Shown piece by piece: positions 45,415-59,070 of a DNA stretch of 64,000 nucleotides (position 1 is its first letter; every line of letters starts with the position of its first letter). The position numbers and the translations under genes are program-made. The DNA is from Lithospermum erythrorhizon. Its lineage: Eukaryota; Streptophyta; Magnoliopsida; Boraginales; Boraginaceae. Location of the stretch: NCBI GenBank assembly GCA_019722365.1, contig JADFUC010001696.1, positions 97,823 through 161,822 of the forward strand, read 5' to 3'. The notes under the pieces are model-generated. The model ran no database searches and was not told the DNA's origin. It was given only the letters and a program-made list of their open reading frames with translations.

Positions 45415-46415
45415 ACACTTGGTCGGCAGCCACTGAGTGAGAGTCATTAAACTCCGAACCACAAAGTCGCGAGCCATTAGACTGACTAGGGATTTTAAAA
45501 CACAATTCGTTTCGTCAAAAATGTGATCACAATTAAGTTTCCCGAATCAAAGCGGTTTTTAAAATTTATAATCAATGTTGTCTCGAAGCGACCAACCATA
45601 GAAATATACCTGACATATCGAGATAAAGTATAGCCGGCAAAAATTTCTGAAAGAGAGTAAATGCGTAGTCGAGAATACAAAATGACAATGCCCGACAAGG
45701 CTAAAGGTTTCAAAAAGTAAACTACAACAAATCAAAGCAGTTGACAAACACGTCAAAGAAATCAAAGCCCCATGAGGATCTGCACCGCTGATGCTCGCTT
45801 TAGCCACTTTCGAGACAAAACTACCGAACAACTTTCTTGGCTATTTGCCACTTTGTCACGACTGGCACAAATAATCACCGCCCAATGCGAAAAGGGTGTA
45901 AGCAGCGAAGCTTAGTGAAACTGCGAGAGGGGTAGACTTGCCATGCAGACGAGTCGATCCAATAATATAATGATCGAGAATATGAATAAAATACATATAT
46001 CGGGACTACACAAAAGATCATCTGACATAATTCCATGAGAAATGAGACATAATACATGAAGATATAATAGAAGGTTTCGTGGCTTACCTGATTCGAGAGA
46101 AAGAAAACAATAGGCTGGCTTGGCGACTAAAACTCTAGTCGTAAACCTCGTCTTTTCGTATCCAGCGGTATACCGTCCTACAATGCGCATATACAATCTG
46201 TCTACTGCGGGAATGGACTAATCAATAATCACCCACGGCGCTTATACAGGTATAAAGGCCAAAACCAGCAACATACACAAAGTATAAAGCGGCGCTTATA
46301 CACAAGTATAGGCGCGTCCTTCATCACGCTTTAAGTAAGGCAGCCATTTCTTATACACTAAGTATAAAGAGCACACCGCTCTTATACACTAAGTATAAGG
46401 CACGCCTTATTTCTT
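45415..46415 (-). repeat. 3' part of the family C 5' LTR
   Basis: It aligns in reverse with 48000-48880. It ends inside a TATAAGGC-type repeat array (46230-46410), where an oppositely oriented copy of the same LTR has inserted. Confidence 0.8.
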
Positions 46416-48894
46416 TGTAATAACCCGTTACGAAAAAAAAAAAAAGTTTAATTTTACCCCGATTCGGCGATGGGACAAGGGGATAATATAAAATAATTCG
46501 ATGATAATATTATTTTTGTAATTATTTGAGCCGGATTACATTTATAATTTAGTAGGAATAACGGGTGCAATTCGAGTTAAGTTAGATGCATGGTTGTCCG
46601 ATACCTCGGTCATTTCGTTTCCGATGCGATTTTAAATGACTTAGGAGTTAAGTAATCTAAGTCGTCCTTTATCTTTTTATTATTCACATAAAAATATCAC
46701 ATATCGTCCACTCCATTTTTAGAGCTTGGCGAGATTCCCCAAAGACAAAAGAAAATTTTTCTCTTCCGATTCTTTCACTTTGTTGCGTATAAACATCCCC
46801 TCGAGTTGGTTGCTAAGACTTTCCCATCGCTTTCCTACGATTTTGAAGTAGAAATTAGGAGTTTTGAGTGGAGTTACTTTTCTTGGTTGACTTTTGGTTG
46901 ACTTTTTCCATGCAATTCAATTTATGATGAATCTTAGTTTGTTATGGGTTCTATGACATATAAGTGATACCCAGATTCATGATTTTTAGAGGTTGTTTTT
47001 GAGGGCGTTTGGCGAGTTGACTTTAGGTTTTTAGTTGACTTTTTTAAGGTTGATATTTTCTAAGACTTTAAATGTATAGGAGGTTATGTTGGGACACTTT
47101 ATTATAGTTATTATGATATTAAATTGGTGATTTAAAATTGATTAAAGGGAGTTATGTCGGAAAAGTGTGCAATTCAGGGATTGAGTTATAATTGATATTT
47201 CGGGTATAGATTGTTAATTATAGACCTGGCCGATTAACTAGAATGACTTATAAGTCAATTGTAATGAAAGTGATAAGATGGAATTGTGATCGTGGGTTCA
47301 GATGGGATATAATTCGATAGTTTATCAAAATCTAAGTGTTAGGCATTTAGAGATAGTTTCCACTAGAGTGGGTTATGTATCTTAGGCAGCCCATTTTGGT
47401 ATAGTAGTAGATGTGATTATGCTTTACGGGTGTTGTTTGGGGCGTTGATCGTGGAGAAAAGGGCCGATTACCTTGATTATGCTACATGAAGGTTTTGCGG
47501 TAGTAGCAGGGAGAGGTGAAATCTTATCTCGCAGGGTGTTGCTACGTATTCATTTTAAATTGTGTGAAGACATATTATTATTGGCATGATTATGTGTATT
47601 CGTTTATTGTGAGCCATGATATGATTACATGGCGATTATATTACACGTGGCGTTGAAGATTCCTTGTGGTAAATGTAAGCTTGAACTCCCAACTTATATT
47701 TAAATTTTTTGTGGCACACAGCCATGCTTTGCCCATGATTTCTGTGGCACTTTGTCGAGGCGTTTGTGTTTTGACTTCAGGTGTGAGATGTTGGTGTGTG
47801 GATATTGTTTGGGAGTAGAGTCATTTGGTTATTGAGGTGATGGATAGAGTTATGTATGACTTGAGGTGACACGGGTATCGAGGTTGAACTATGTTGGGAT
47901 GATTAGGGGTTAGGTGACTCTCGCTTCCCTTGCGGGATATCTTGACGATATGTGCCTTATACTTAGTGTATAAATTACTTAGGTGCCTTATACTTAGTGT
48001 ATAAGGCGGTGTGCCTTATCTTGAGTGTATAAGGCGGTGTGCCTTATCTTTAGTGTATGAGTGCGTGTGCCTTATCTTTTGTGTATAAGTGCGGTGTGCG
48101 CTTTATACTTTGTGTATAAGTGCGGGTTGGCCTTATACTCTACGGTATAAGTCTTGAGGGTGATTATTGATTAGTCCGTTCTAGGGGTAGGCAGTTGAGG
48201 TATGCAGCGTTAGGGTTGGTATCTTGGTGGGGATATGAGGAGATATTGGGTTTGATGACTAGAGTAGTCGTTTTTGAGGTCTATTGATTTTCTTTTGGGG
48301 TGTGTGCTTGTTGAGACCTTCTATTATATCTTCATGTATTATGCTTTGAGGATTTTCTACTTGGAGTATGTTGTATGACCTTTTTAGGTAGTCTAGGATA
48401 TATGTATTTTATTCATACTACTAATATATTGTCCCATAAACCTGAACTACCAGCTCTTTTTATTTGGGGGCGGCATTTCGTTTGTGCCGGGTTGAGGCGG
48501 GTTAGTAGGCATTTGAGAGGTCTGTTAAGTGGCTAGAGTGAGCATCGAGGTGAGGAGGATCCTCGCGATCGATTTTGATGTGTTGTCCATTGTTTTGATT
48601 GTTTGCATCGCTTTTGTATTCGGGGATCTGTCGATATGTCGTCTGTTGTAGCACTTGCCGGCGTTACTTTATTTTGGGATATGTTATTGTATATATTTAT
48701 GGGTTAGTCGTTTCGACGTCAGGCCCGATGGATTATAAATCTTAAAAACTATTTTGATTGAGAAACTTGATTGTGATCATTTTTGGATGAAAAGAATTTT
48801 GTTTTAAACTGAGTCATCCATCGGTTGGTGTCTACAGTGTTCAGTTTTTAATGACTCTCGCTTTCGAGGCGGCCGACTGGGGCGGGTAGATTAC
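46416..48894 (+). mobile_element. family C solo LTR, sense orientation, nested in the antisense family C 5' LTR
   Basis: It begins TGTAATAACCCGTTACG plus an A-run and ends GGTAGATTAC. Length is 2.48 kb. It is an entire LTR without internal region. The sequence on both sides is one antisense LTR of the same family, split within its minisatellite. No clear target-site duplication was found. Confidence 0.82.
47955..48155 (+). repeat. ~28-bp minisatellite with hairpin units in the family C LTR
   Basis: About seven imperfect units of the form GTGCCTTATACTTAGTGTAT plus AAGGCG. Each unit has an inverted CTTATAC...GTATAAG pair and could form a small hairpin. The same array, reverse-complemented, is at 46230-46410, 40553-40605, 48900-48945 and 58190-58640. 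Confidence 0.88.
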
Positions 48895-50510
48895 GGCTGC
48901 TTTATCTGTACAAGTACTTAAAAGCCGCGCCTACACTAAGTATAAGGCACGTATGGAAGTCGTATCACGCAGGAAGGAGAGTCGCTTTAACTAATCTGCA
49001 TCCCGACATAGTTCAAATCCACGATACCCGAGGTCACTGAGTCATACGTAGCTCAACCCGTCATTATACCGATAACCAGCTATACACTCCCGAACAATAT
49101 TCAAGCGCCTGACTAAAACATACCTTGTCGTAAAGTCAAGCCATGATACGTGAACAAGACCACGGAAATCATAAGTGTAAGCAGAGGTACCGAAATCAAA
49201 AATATAAGTTGGGAGTTGACTATTACTTTCCCTCGACCAATCTTGGCATACGAATATAATCATAATCATATAACAATTACATATATGTCGTTTCTCACGT
49301 AATCACTTCTAATAACATGTATATCCATTCTCACGTAATCATATCCTTAATAACATGTATATCATTACTCACGTAATCATATTCTGATAACATGTTCACC
49401 TGATTTAAAAGTAAATGCATTAAAAGTAAGCAGGTGAGATAAGTACTACTTTCTGGCAGCTACATGAGCCATGAAAGACAATCGAAGTGCTTCGCCACTT
49501 TCGCGATCAGCGCCTAAAGCGGCACCGAGAAAGTATAATCAAAACCTACTACTATACCGGCGTTCTAGAGGATACATAACCAACTCTTAGGGGAACTATC
49601 TCTAAATAGTCTAACATGACGGATAAACTATCGAATTATAATCCCGTATTGAGGACAAAACCAATCGATCCCTTTATAATTCCATCTTATCACTTTATCA
49701 TTACAAATCCAACATAAGTCATTCTAGTTAATCGGCGGGTCCATAATTAACAACCTATACTCGAAATATCAATTATACTGACTTAAGAATTAACTCTTTT
49801 GACCTTATTCCACTTTAATCAATTTTAAATCGCTGATTTATTATCCGCAATAACATAATAAAGGTTCCAACCTAACCTCTACGCATTTAAAGTCTTAGAA
49901 AAATATCAACCCCCAAAGTCGGCCAAAGCGCAAAAAGTCAACCGGTCATAACATCCTCAGCGACCTACAAATCACGAATTAATCGCTTATATCGTCCTGA
50001 GAACCAGCAACTTGACTAAGATTCATCATAAAATTGAATTATGGAAAAAGTCAACTAAAAGTCAACCCATTATCAAAACCAGAAATATCTCAAAAAGACT
50101 TGAACTTTCATACCTTAACTTCGAAAGTGATGGGAAAACGATGATACACCAAAGCGATCTTGAGTTTGATCGACCAATCGAGAGAACATGGAAAAATGAG
50201 AAATTTTTTAAGGGGAGGGTGAATTTCGGCCACTTAGTTGAAAAAGAAGAAGATGAAGTTGATTATGATGATGTGGGATAAGCATGGTTAGATATTTAAA
50301 AAAAACTTCGGGAATCCGGATTCGGTTTTAGGTTAATTTCTACGCTTATCGTATTTAAACACCAGCGAACCCACGATTCCAAAGATAAAAATATTCCATG
50401 GCAAAAACTACTAAATTATAAATGTGAGAATTCGGCTAAAAATTTTCTGAGAAATAATATTATCCATCAGTATTTATCTTATCACATGGCCCATAGAAAT
50501 TAAATTTTTT
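48895..50510 (-). repeat. 5' part of the family C 5' LTR
   Basis: It aligns with 40600-42190 over its length (for example CGGCGTTCTAGA, TATCGAATTATAATC, AAGATTCATCATAAAATTG). It ends in a T-run matching the start of the LTR on the minus strand. Confidence 0.82.
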
Positions 50511-52277
50511 TTTTTAAGTAGCGGATGCTTACAGGGTTGGTTACACATACACCTTTGTTTCCTTTAATCAATGAATTAGTGTTGCTATCACATACACCTG
50601 TCATAATAAAGTATTAAAACTATATGAAAAATTTCCCTAATAAATATTGGTAGTTATCACATTAAATACTTTTCTATTTTTTTTTTTTTAAATCCGCACA
50701 CTTCTGATGAGGAATCGAGCCGTGATCTCAATCATTTGGAAAATACTCTATGCATTAGATGGATTCACGATGTTCTCCACGTCGTACACACATGATAATA
50801 AACTATATCGAACTAATAAAAGAAAATTTTGCATACATCATAATTGGAAAAACATGATCTTGGTATAATAAGCTCACTTAATTATGTAATGCCTTCGAAT
50901 TATTAGGGCAATTAACACCAATGTTTCCACCCGCCAAAACTTATTTTGCATGTGTAAAAATAGCCTACTGGGTCAAAATTGAAAACACATTTTTACTGTT
51001 TCATATGGATATGCATACTGGCTCACACACCCCCGATCCTCGCTATCCGGCTACATAACCAAAAAGCACAACTTAAATCAAAATCAATAAAGCAGCATAC
51101 TAATAATACCAAAGCAATTAACTTCACTAAAATGAATATGAATATTGTTGCTGGGTGATAAATATCTATATCTATATACTTTCTAAAAATGTGAATGTAG
51201 TTTGGTGTTTCTTCCATTTATTGTAAAGACATTTATGCCCTCCCTAAATACTCTAATTACTTGACATTAATTCACAAATAATAGTAATTTAATGTGAAGT
51301 TAAAAAGGATTCCACCTCCAATTTAATAAGTATTATTAAATGGTTAGTAAAAATAATTAAGAGTTTTATGCATTCTAATATCTATAGTATATTATTATGT
51401 GTATATTAATATGTATATTATTATTAAACATAGTATGAATATTACAATGGAAATATGCTATGAATTCATCGCTTTCCTAATAAATAAAATATTATAACGT
51501 TAGACTTTATTTATAAAAAAACTTGAACAAAAGATATATGAGTTTGACTTATGATTAAAATATCTATATTTATATAACTTTAAGAGTTTATACTCTAAAA
51601 CATCCTCTTTTCATTTTTTTTAAGAACATATTTCCCATCTAACTAAAATATTTCAACTAAAACTATTTACATGCATCTTATTATTATCTTTATTATCACA
51701 ATAATTATTGGCTCTTACCATGAATCCATTGGCATGGATTGAAAATTATACAACCATTGTAAATAAAATAACCGTGAAAATGTTATTTATTATGCTACAG
51801 CGACAACTATCAAAAATGGATTGAGTATGATTTAACTTATGAATAAAATATCTATATTTATATATATTCTAAGAAAGTTTAGATGAAATCAAAAGATTCT
51901 TTTTATTTTTTATTAAGAATATATTGTTCTTCCGACTAAAATATTTCAACGCTAAAATTAAGAAGTATTTTCATCCCCAATTATTATCTTTATTATTACA
52001 ATTATATTAATTATTAGATTAATAGATGGTGATAGAAATATCAAAAAAAATTCAAGAATCATTAATGTATATGTAGTAACTTATACAATTAATTCATTAT
52101 ACTAATAATGTACAATTCAATACAATTAATTATTTTGACAAAAAAAAAAGTAGAAACTTCTTGAATGGAGTTACATGTGACTCGTTATGAGTTACTATGT
52201 ATTCAATTAATTATTTTATGATTTATATGAATTCAATACATTATACTAATAATGTTCAATTTATTATACTAATAATT
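50511..52277. other. AT-rich intergenic DNA
   Basis: No gene is supportable. The segments 51530-51600 and 51830-51910 resemble each other (TATCTATATTTATATA, then AAGA-GTTTA), suggesting an old local duplication. Poly-A/T runs are frequent. Confidence 0.5.
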
Positions 52278-53239
52278 TGTTGGGAAATCAATGAAAATTG
52301 ATTCACCTCTTTATTATGCCCGTCGCGGCAGTGATTGTGTATGATTCGAGCTTTTACGGGTGGTTAAATGTGATTACTAGAACTTAGTGTTCACCTTAGT
52401 AATTGTATATTACTAATTAGTAGTTCTCATGATAATTTAAGGGGTTATAAGCGATTTCTAGATCTTACTCATTAATCGTTATAATAATAGTAATTAGTCA
52501 ATTATTATTATTATACAAGCTTTACTAATATCGAACTGAAAGATCCACCAACAGAGAGATTATATTAAACTACATTTGCTAAATTGAGGGATTGATTGTA
52601 ATCACTTGAATATTCTCAATTAGGATTTTTTACATTGATAATGTAAAATATAAATTGGATGAATCGAATTAATTAATTAGTCAATTGAAGATTAATTCGA
52701 TAGTTAGAATGAGCACTGTTAATGGCACATTGATTACTATTAACAACTTATTAGTGTTTGATTTTATAACGGTTTAATTAAATTTAGCAGATTAAATTTC
52801 GTTAAAATTTGTCGGTTGAGAACTTAGGTTTGACCTATATAAAAATTTAAAAGAGCTTTATTAGGTTTCGTGAGTAGTTTTTAATGAAAAAAGCTTTAGC
52901 CGCTCGCTTTTCTCCCTATTTTGGCGAAATATTCAAGGAAAGAATTGAAAATTCTTCTCTTGATTTTCATCCAAATCAATCCGTGTTAACCAAGCGAATG
53001 TAAGGATTATTATAAATTGTGGATTCAACTAGAGCCTTTGAAGTGCTTTCAGCGAAATGGAATTCAAAGGAGGTTCGTGAAGATTTGTAGATAGACTTCA
53101 TTGGCGTCTACGCCAAGAACTCTTTTATTCATAATTGTAATTTATGTGTTTCAGATTAATATACATTAATTTGAGGATCAGGATACTTAATAATAATTTG
53201 GTGTTTAATCACAAATATAATTCATACTAGATTCTAACG
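52278..53239 (+). repeat. family B LTR
   Basis: It begins TGTTGGGAAATC and ends near GATTCTAACG. It aligns with 38840-39852 (GTTAAATGTGATTACTAG, AATTTAAGGGGTTATAAG, CTTACTCATTAATCG). Confidence 0.85.
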
Positions 53240-56005
53240 GTGGCCTCGAACCTACTCAAGTTTGATATATTTTCTAATTTGATTGTGTGTTGACATAGTT
53301 ATTTAGTTAATTTTGATTATTTCATGATTTATATATTCAATTGATGAATATATAATATGAAAAAAATTAACCCATTTTATATATATTCACATGGCTGGAA
53401 TCATCATTTCATGCATTGATTTTGATGATTTGAAGTTTATTTAATTGTTTCATGAACTGAAAGGGATTAAAAATTGATTAATTTGTATTTTTAATTTGAG
53501 GTAAAATCATTTTTGATTTTACGGTGAGGTTTAGAAATTTCGAAAATTACTAAATTTAATCTGTGTGTTCTTGACCCTTTTCAGGGTCATGTCAGATTTT
53601 CAGGAAGTTTTTGAATTTTTTAAGTACTCAAAAATTCATTGAATTTCAAGATTGTTTTGGGTTTAATCGAAAAACTAGAAGTGTTTTTTGATAACATTCC
53701 CACTTGGGCGTGTTCAATATTATTGATGTTCAACTAAAATCTCAAATTTTTGAATTTTTTCAGAGCCTCCAAATCATTTTTACAAAAGTTGCGATTAATG
53801 CGGAAAAGCTGGCGAAATGGTACCAAAATTGGTCGCCCGAACTTGCGAACCATTTCCCGGCAGCGTCGATTGCGAATTGCGTTCGGCCACCGAGGACTTG
53901 TTGGCCGTACTACGGCACCGGCAGAAGCCGCGTGTCGATCGTGGATGGCCGAGCCGATCGCCGTTTAGTCGTTAATTCGTCGTCCGTTTTAGAAAACCCT
54001 AAATGTATTTTATGTAATTATTTTTGGTTTTAAAATTTATTGGTAATTATTATTTTGATTTTAAATGTTAAATAATAATTTATCATTGCATTAAGATGAT
54101 TGAAAATATATATCTTAGAATGGCATTAAATTTGATTTATATTTCCACTTTCGTAATTATTTTTAATTAATTGATAATTTTTTGAAAATATGTTTAAATG
54201 GTGACTTTTAAATTTTGAATTTTGGAGTTAATTACTTGTAAGTAATTATTCCATGATTTAAGTGGCTGATAATTATTGTAATAATTATCATTAATCATGT
54301 GGAATATATTTGAATTTAAAATTTACATTAATTGATAATTAATGGTAGATATAATGGGTAATTAATTAGTCAATTATGAACACATTTAATCTCATTTCAT
54401 TTAATATATATGACATTAAGTGCATTTATTTGTTTTAATCTTTTGCCCATATATATTGTTATGGAATGGAAAGGAGGTATTGGAAAATATGACCAGTTTA
54501 ATTTATTTATTCTGGGTTTGCGTCTAGGAAATGTTGTAAACGACCTGCTGAGTCGTATTTCTTTTATTCTTGTATTCATTTACCCACAAGCCTGCGTGTT
54601 GTCTAAGTTGGGTTAGAGTAGTAGTATGTATTGCTGTGGTGGCATTGAAGATAAGCGTTTCCACACCAGACGGCGGGGTTGAGAACTTGAGGTTTTGAGG
54701 TCTTGAGAAGAATCTGAGACTTATGACTTCTAAAGTCTTTGTAATAGAACTTATGTTAGCATTTCACTTGTTAAGTGATGTAATAGGTCCTAGGGTCATA
54801 TCATATCTAAATGTGTGTTATTTATTTATTTTTCATGTTATTGCATGTTCTTGAATATGTCTTGGTATCGTGGTTAAACCAGAAAGTTAAATAACATTAA
54901 TTTCACCAATTAAAATTTAAGCTTGGCATTATCGAAACCAATTTTAAAGTTGTAGAAATCGGTTGTATTATTTGAGCCTGCTTGTGATGGCGGAGTGTTA
55001 CGGAGTTTTGCACTTTGATGTAATGATGGATGTGTTGAAGTGATTCCATGCGTTGTGGAACTGGGATGATGTCGCTCAGTAACTATTTGGTTTAATTGGT
55101 ATGCTTAACGGTTTGTCGGAGATACAAAGTCGGTAGCATCACGTATGAGTATGCTAGTGACACAAAGAGTTATGTAGTTTCGTAATTGGTTGGTAACCTA
55201 CTATTGTGCGGATTGAAATGTATGCGGTGTTGCCGTTTGAATACAGGCATAATAGTTTGATTACTTGCGTATTACTTTACGTAGTGGTTGATAACCTATT
55301 ATTATACTTGATTCAAAATGTATGCGATGTTGCCGTTGAATCGAGTGAGTGGATGCTTGATACCTTGTGTACATTTTGTGAGATTTGAAATACGGGTATT
55401 ATATTTACAATTAAATTTTGTAAATACGTATAGATTGTTTGAACTACAACATTTTATTTTTAAGTTGCATATTTTCTATTATGTTTGGCATATTAATTTT
55501 TCCTATTTTATTCACCACCATTCATTGGGCAAACTAAATGCATGAATTTATAATGTGAAATAAAATAAGTTAAGGAGAAAATCGAATGACTTGTTGAAAT
55601 AAAGTGTTCTGTAGCGATCTTAACTGACCATTCTGTGTCAGTTGTATGCTAATAGAGGATAAAACTTTAAATACCACAAACATTTTTAAGACTTACAGAT
55701 TCAATCATGTTGATCGTTGCATGAACTTTGGTTCAAGTGAACAAAGTCTGATATGAGTGAAGGATAATTAATTTTTGATTGATGAGGTGATGATGCTAAG
55801 AAGACGATATGTAAGTATTGTCTCTTAGCCATAAACATAAACTTAACTTAAATAATAAATATTTTTATAACTTCGATTGAGAAAAACTATTGAATGATCT
55901 TGAATGTTGTGTATCTATATTTCGAGGAACATGTGATTAGTATTCGGTTTAACAGCATAATGAACATGGTTCATGAATTGTGATGAAACAAAAAGACATG
56001 GTATA

Positions 56006-56636
56006 TAACCAAATAAGCAAAGTTATCTATTATTTGGTTCTCACGTCACTTATGCGGATAGTGAACATGGAACTATAAGTTGAAGTTAATGATTCAACCG
56101 TTATTTCGAACTTAAACGCATAGAAAGAAGGATTTTAAGTAACATTTAGAATTGAAGAGATTTGATTAAATCTTATATCTCAGAATAAATTTTATTGTCG
56201 AAACGTAATAATCTTGGCTAGGCTGATTAATAGAACACTAGTTTGACTCACATGATTTAATCATGGATATGAGCCGAGGTATAACAATAGTTGGAAGACA
56301 AGATACAAAGTTATCGAGCTCTTGTGTAATGATGAGCGACTTCGTTATAAGAGCAGCGGTTTTCATCCTCCGTGAAGGTGGTTGGGATTCTAAATATTTT
56401 CTTTGCACTTGTAAGAGTAGAAAATAATGTCATGTTTGACTTGCGCGTTTCCATATCGGGTGATTACAATTAAGGAAACATTGCTACTCTTCTTTAAAAG
56501 GACACGCTTGAACAACAAACGATTGAATAATACTTATGGATATTGACTGGGAACTTGAGACTTGAAAGGTATAATCTTGAAAAGATGAACTAAGTCAGCG
56601 GCTCCCCACTAGACTTAGTGGGGAGGTTCGCTGAAT
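56006..56636 (+). repeat. left copy of a ~630-bp direct repeat flanking the C-type LTR
   Basis: From TAACCAAATAAGCAAAG to ACTTAGTGGGGAGG it matches 60407-61030 in the same orientation and order, with scattered substitutions and small indels. Confidence 0.9.
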
Positions 56637-58189
56637 TGTAACGACCATGGTTGGAGCCCCCCCCTGAGGTTGGGGACCGTCGCTTAACTTGTATAATCGA
56701 GTCGCTGACGATGGATAACAATAAAAATGACTTCTTTTTACATATTAAATAAAACAATATAGCTTCCTAGATCCATCCCGGTTGAACTAACGATAGTACA
56801 ACAACATTGAAACTCATAATATAAATACATCAAACAATTTGTTATACAACTCGAGTCGATAATAATTATAAACAACGAGAAACTTCAAAGAAGATAAAAG
56901 TATGAGGTCTTGAAACCACTTATCGCCCAAATGCCGGCGGGTAGCGACTACTTTCGACGATGCGTATCGGTCATTCCTTGGCTTGAACTGGGCATGAAAA
57001 GCATGCGCCCGCTTAAGGAAAATAAGTCGGCTAAAAGGCAGTGAAAATAAATATACCAGTTAACCTACGTCATACGAATAAGAAAATTTAGATTCTCGCT
57101 TATTTAGAGGCTATATACCCAAGTATTATTTTATAGGTTCTGCCACAAAATAAAACTTTCACTTATTGGCTTTAACTAACACCGATAACCCTTCACGTCA
57201 ACAACTTACTCGCGGTACACATAATTACAAAGTATTTCTCTATCATTATCTTTTAAATTAGCTAATTCGATATAATATACACCTCAAACCCACTATTACT
57301 TGATAACCAAACATATATCTTAACCTCTGCATAACTAAATGCGTATCTCACATTTGTCGAGCATATCTTTAGTTAAGCTGTTTAAAAATCTTACTCCCCA
57401 TTTTACAATCATACTCCTCCTATGACAACTAATGTTCCTCATAAGACCTTCAAATATATCGTTTTCTTAATATGGTAGAGTAATATATCTTGAATCAGGA
57501 TAACCTAAATGGATTTATCTTCCCAGTTTTCCATTTAGTATCACGAACATTTACCTCCATGGTATCGGTCATTAGTTAGATCGTGCCCATATTCTAGCAG
57601 CGTTGAATCCATTTTCCACCGTATATATATATAAAATATCATCCACAGCGTCATCGGCAGTTAGCATAAACTTCGGGTTGCATAATTTACGCTCCCTAAT
57701 GTTCTCATTCAAAAAGGTATCTCATCCATTAACCCTTAAGATATATAGAACATATCTAACCACAAAATTACGGTAATGCCGGTAAAGTACAACTGAAATA
57801 AATACCGTATCCACGAAGAAAAATAGTTGCCCGGCAATTTATTGTTTAAAAATGATATAACCATCAAACAGCATTCTTCAACGCAACAACAAGATTAGGA
57901 ATAGTCATAAGTCAAATATGAATAAAATACATGTATACGAGTTATCGGATAAAGTCATACAACATAATTCCACGTGAAGTCTCGGTATAACAATACGAAT
58001 ATATAATAGAGGTTCGATAAGCCTTGTCCTTAAAATGAAATCCGCAGAGACTTCAACAACGACTAAAACTCTAGTCATCGAAACCTCTTTATCTCTCGTA
58101 TCCCCACCCGGTATACCATCCTCTAATAAATGCGCATATACTCGATCCGTCTACCTGCGAGGAATGGACAAATCAACAATCACCTCGCT

Positions 58190-58645
58190 GACATCTTAGT
58201 AGTATAAGGCCAAAACAGCAGCTTATACACAAAGTATAAGACACGCGCTTATACCACAAGTATAAGGCATACATACTTATACACAAAGTATAAAGGCACA
58301 CCGTATTATCTTAGTAGTATAGGGCCAAACCTTGGCCTTATCTCTGGTAGTATAGGGCCACTCGGCAATCTGTAGCGACAAAGCGATCAAGAGAATCATA
58401 CCTTGTATCTTAGTAGTATAGGGCCAAACCTTATTATACCGTAGTATAGAGATTTTTTCATTTCTGCGGCTCATGATTAAAAGAGAATCATACCGCCGCG
58501 CTATACCGTAGTATAGGGCCAAAGCGCCTGTTATACCGTAGTATAAGGGCCACCTCGACGATACTGCAATGGCGATCAAAGAATCATACCATGTATACGT
58601 AGTATAGGAGAATCATACAGCAGCGTATACCGTAGTATGAGACCA
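58190..58645 (-). repeat. expanded TATAAGGC/TATAGGGCC minisatellite
   Basis: About 15 degenerate units built on TATAC-(A/C)-GTATAAGGC and TAGTATAGGGCCA fill ~450 bp. This is more than twice the span of the same array in the other family C LTRs. Confidence 0.82.
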
Positions 58646-58854
58646 ATGGCGTCACATATCACGCAAGGAAGGAGGTCACAATCACCAGTAGTCCCAACTA
58701 TAGAGATTCGTATCCTAATACTCAGTCGCCTGAAAATCATACTTAACTCCATTGAGCCTCTCGATAACCAAGCTACTTTACTTTCAATGATATGAAACAT
58801 ACGGTAATACATCAGCGCGATATTAAATCAATCACAACCGCCGCGAGGAATACA

Positions 58855-59070
58855 TAAATACCTGAGTGCCCGTGAGGCCACGCAAATACCGCAATTGCCG
58901 ACAAAGCCACATAAATACCCGCGAAATTGCCGTCGAGAATACGCCAAAATACCCGCGAGTGCCCGACAAAGCCACATAAATACCACAGTGCCGTCAAAGA
59001 TACGCCATCTACAAGTGCCGACAAAGCCACGCATAAATACCACAAGTGCCGTCAAGGCCACATATCTGAG
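58855..59070 (-). repeat. ~30-bp minisatellite (AAATACC-AAGTGCC-GACAAAGCCAC)
   Basis: About seven imperfect units, each with AAATACC, then (A)GTGCCGACAAAGCCAC or the variant GCCGTCAAGGCCAC. The equivalent position in the other family C LTRs (40795-40855, 49150-49195) holds only about two units. Confidence 0.85.

Larger units (their letters stand above)
38588..50510 (-). mobile_element. chromovirus-like Gypsy element (family C), antisense, with two nested insertions
   Basis: The 3' LTR is in two parts, 38588-38839 and about 40530-42190. The internal region is about 42191-45410. The 5' LTR is in two parts, about 45415-46415 and 48895-50510. The minus strand shows a tRNA-Met-like primer site (TTTTGGTATCGAGTTTAGG, 45387-45404). 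It then shows a gag/protease/RT/RNase H order and, just before the 3' LTR, a TTCGAGGTCGAAATTTTATT stretch plus a GGTGGGTAG polypurine tract typical of Del/Tekay-type Gypsy elements. Internal DNA is only 3.2 kb, with integrase essentially missing, so the element is defective. Confidence 0.78.

Noticed and set aside
54410..54616. Frames on both strands at 54.4-54.6 kb
   Set aside because: They are inside the internal region of a family B element and are hydrophobic and AT-driven, with no similarity to gag or other genes.
58855..59070. Regular repeats resembling a CRISPR array
   Set aside because: Units are directly tandem with no unique spacers, inside an LTR of a plant genome. It is a minisatellite.
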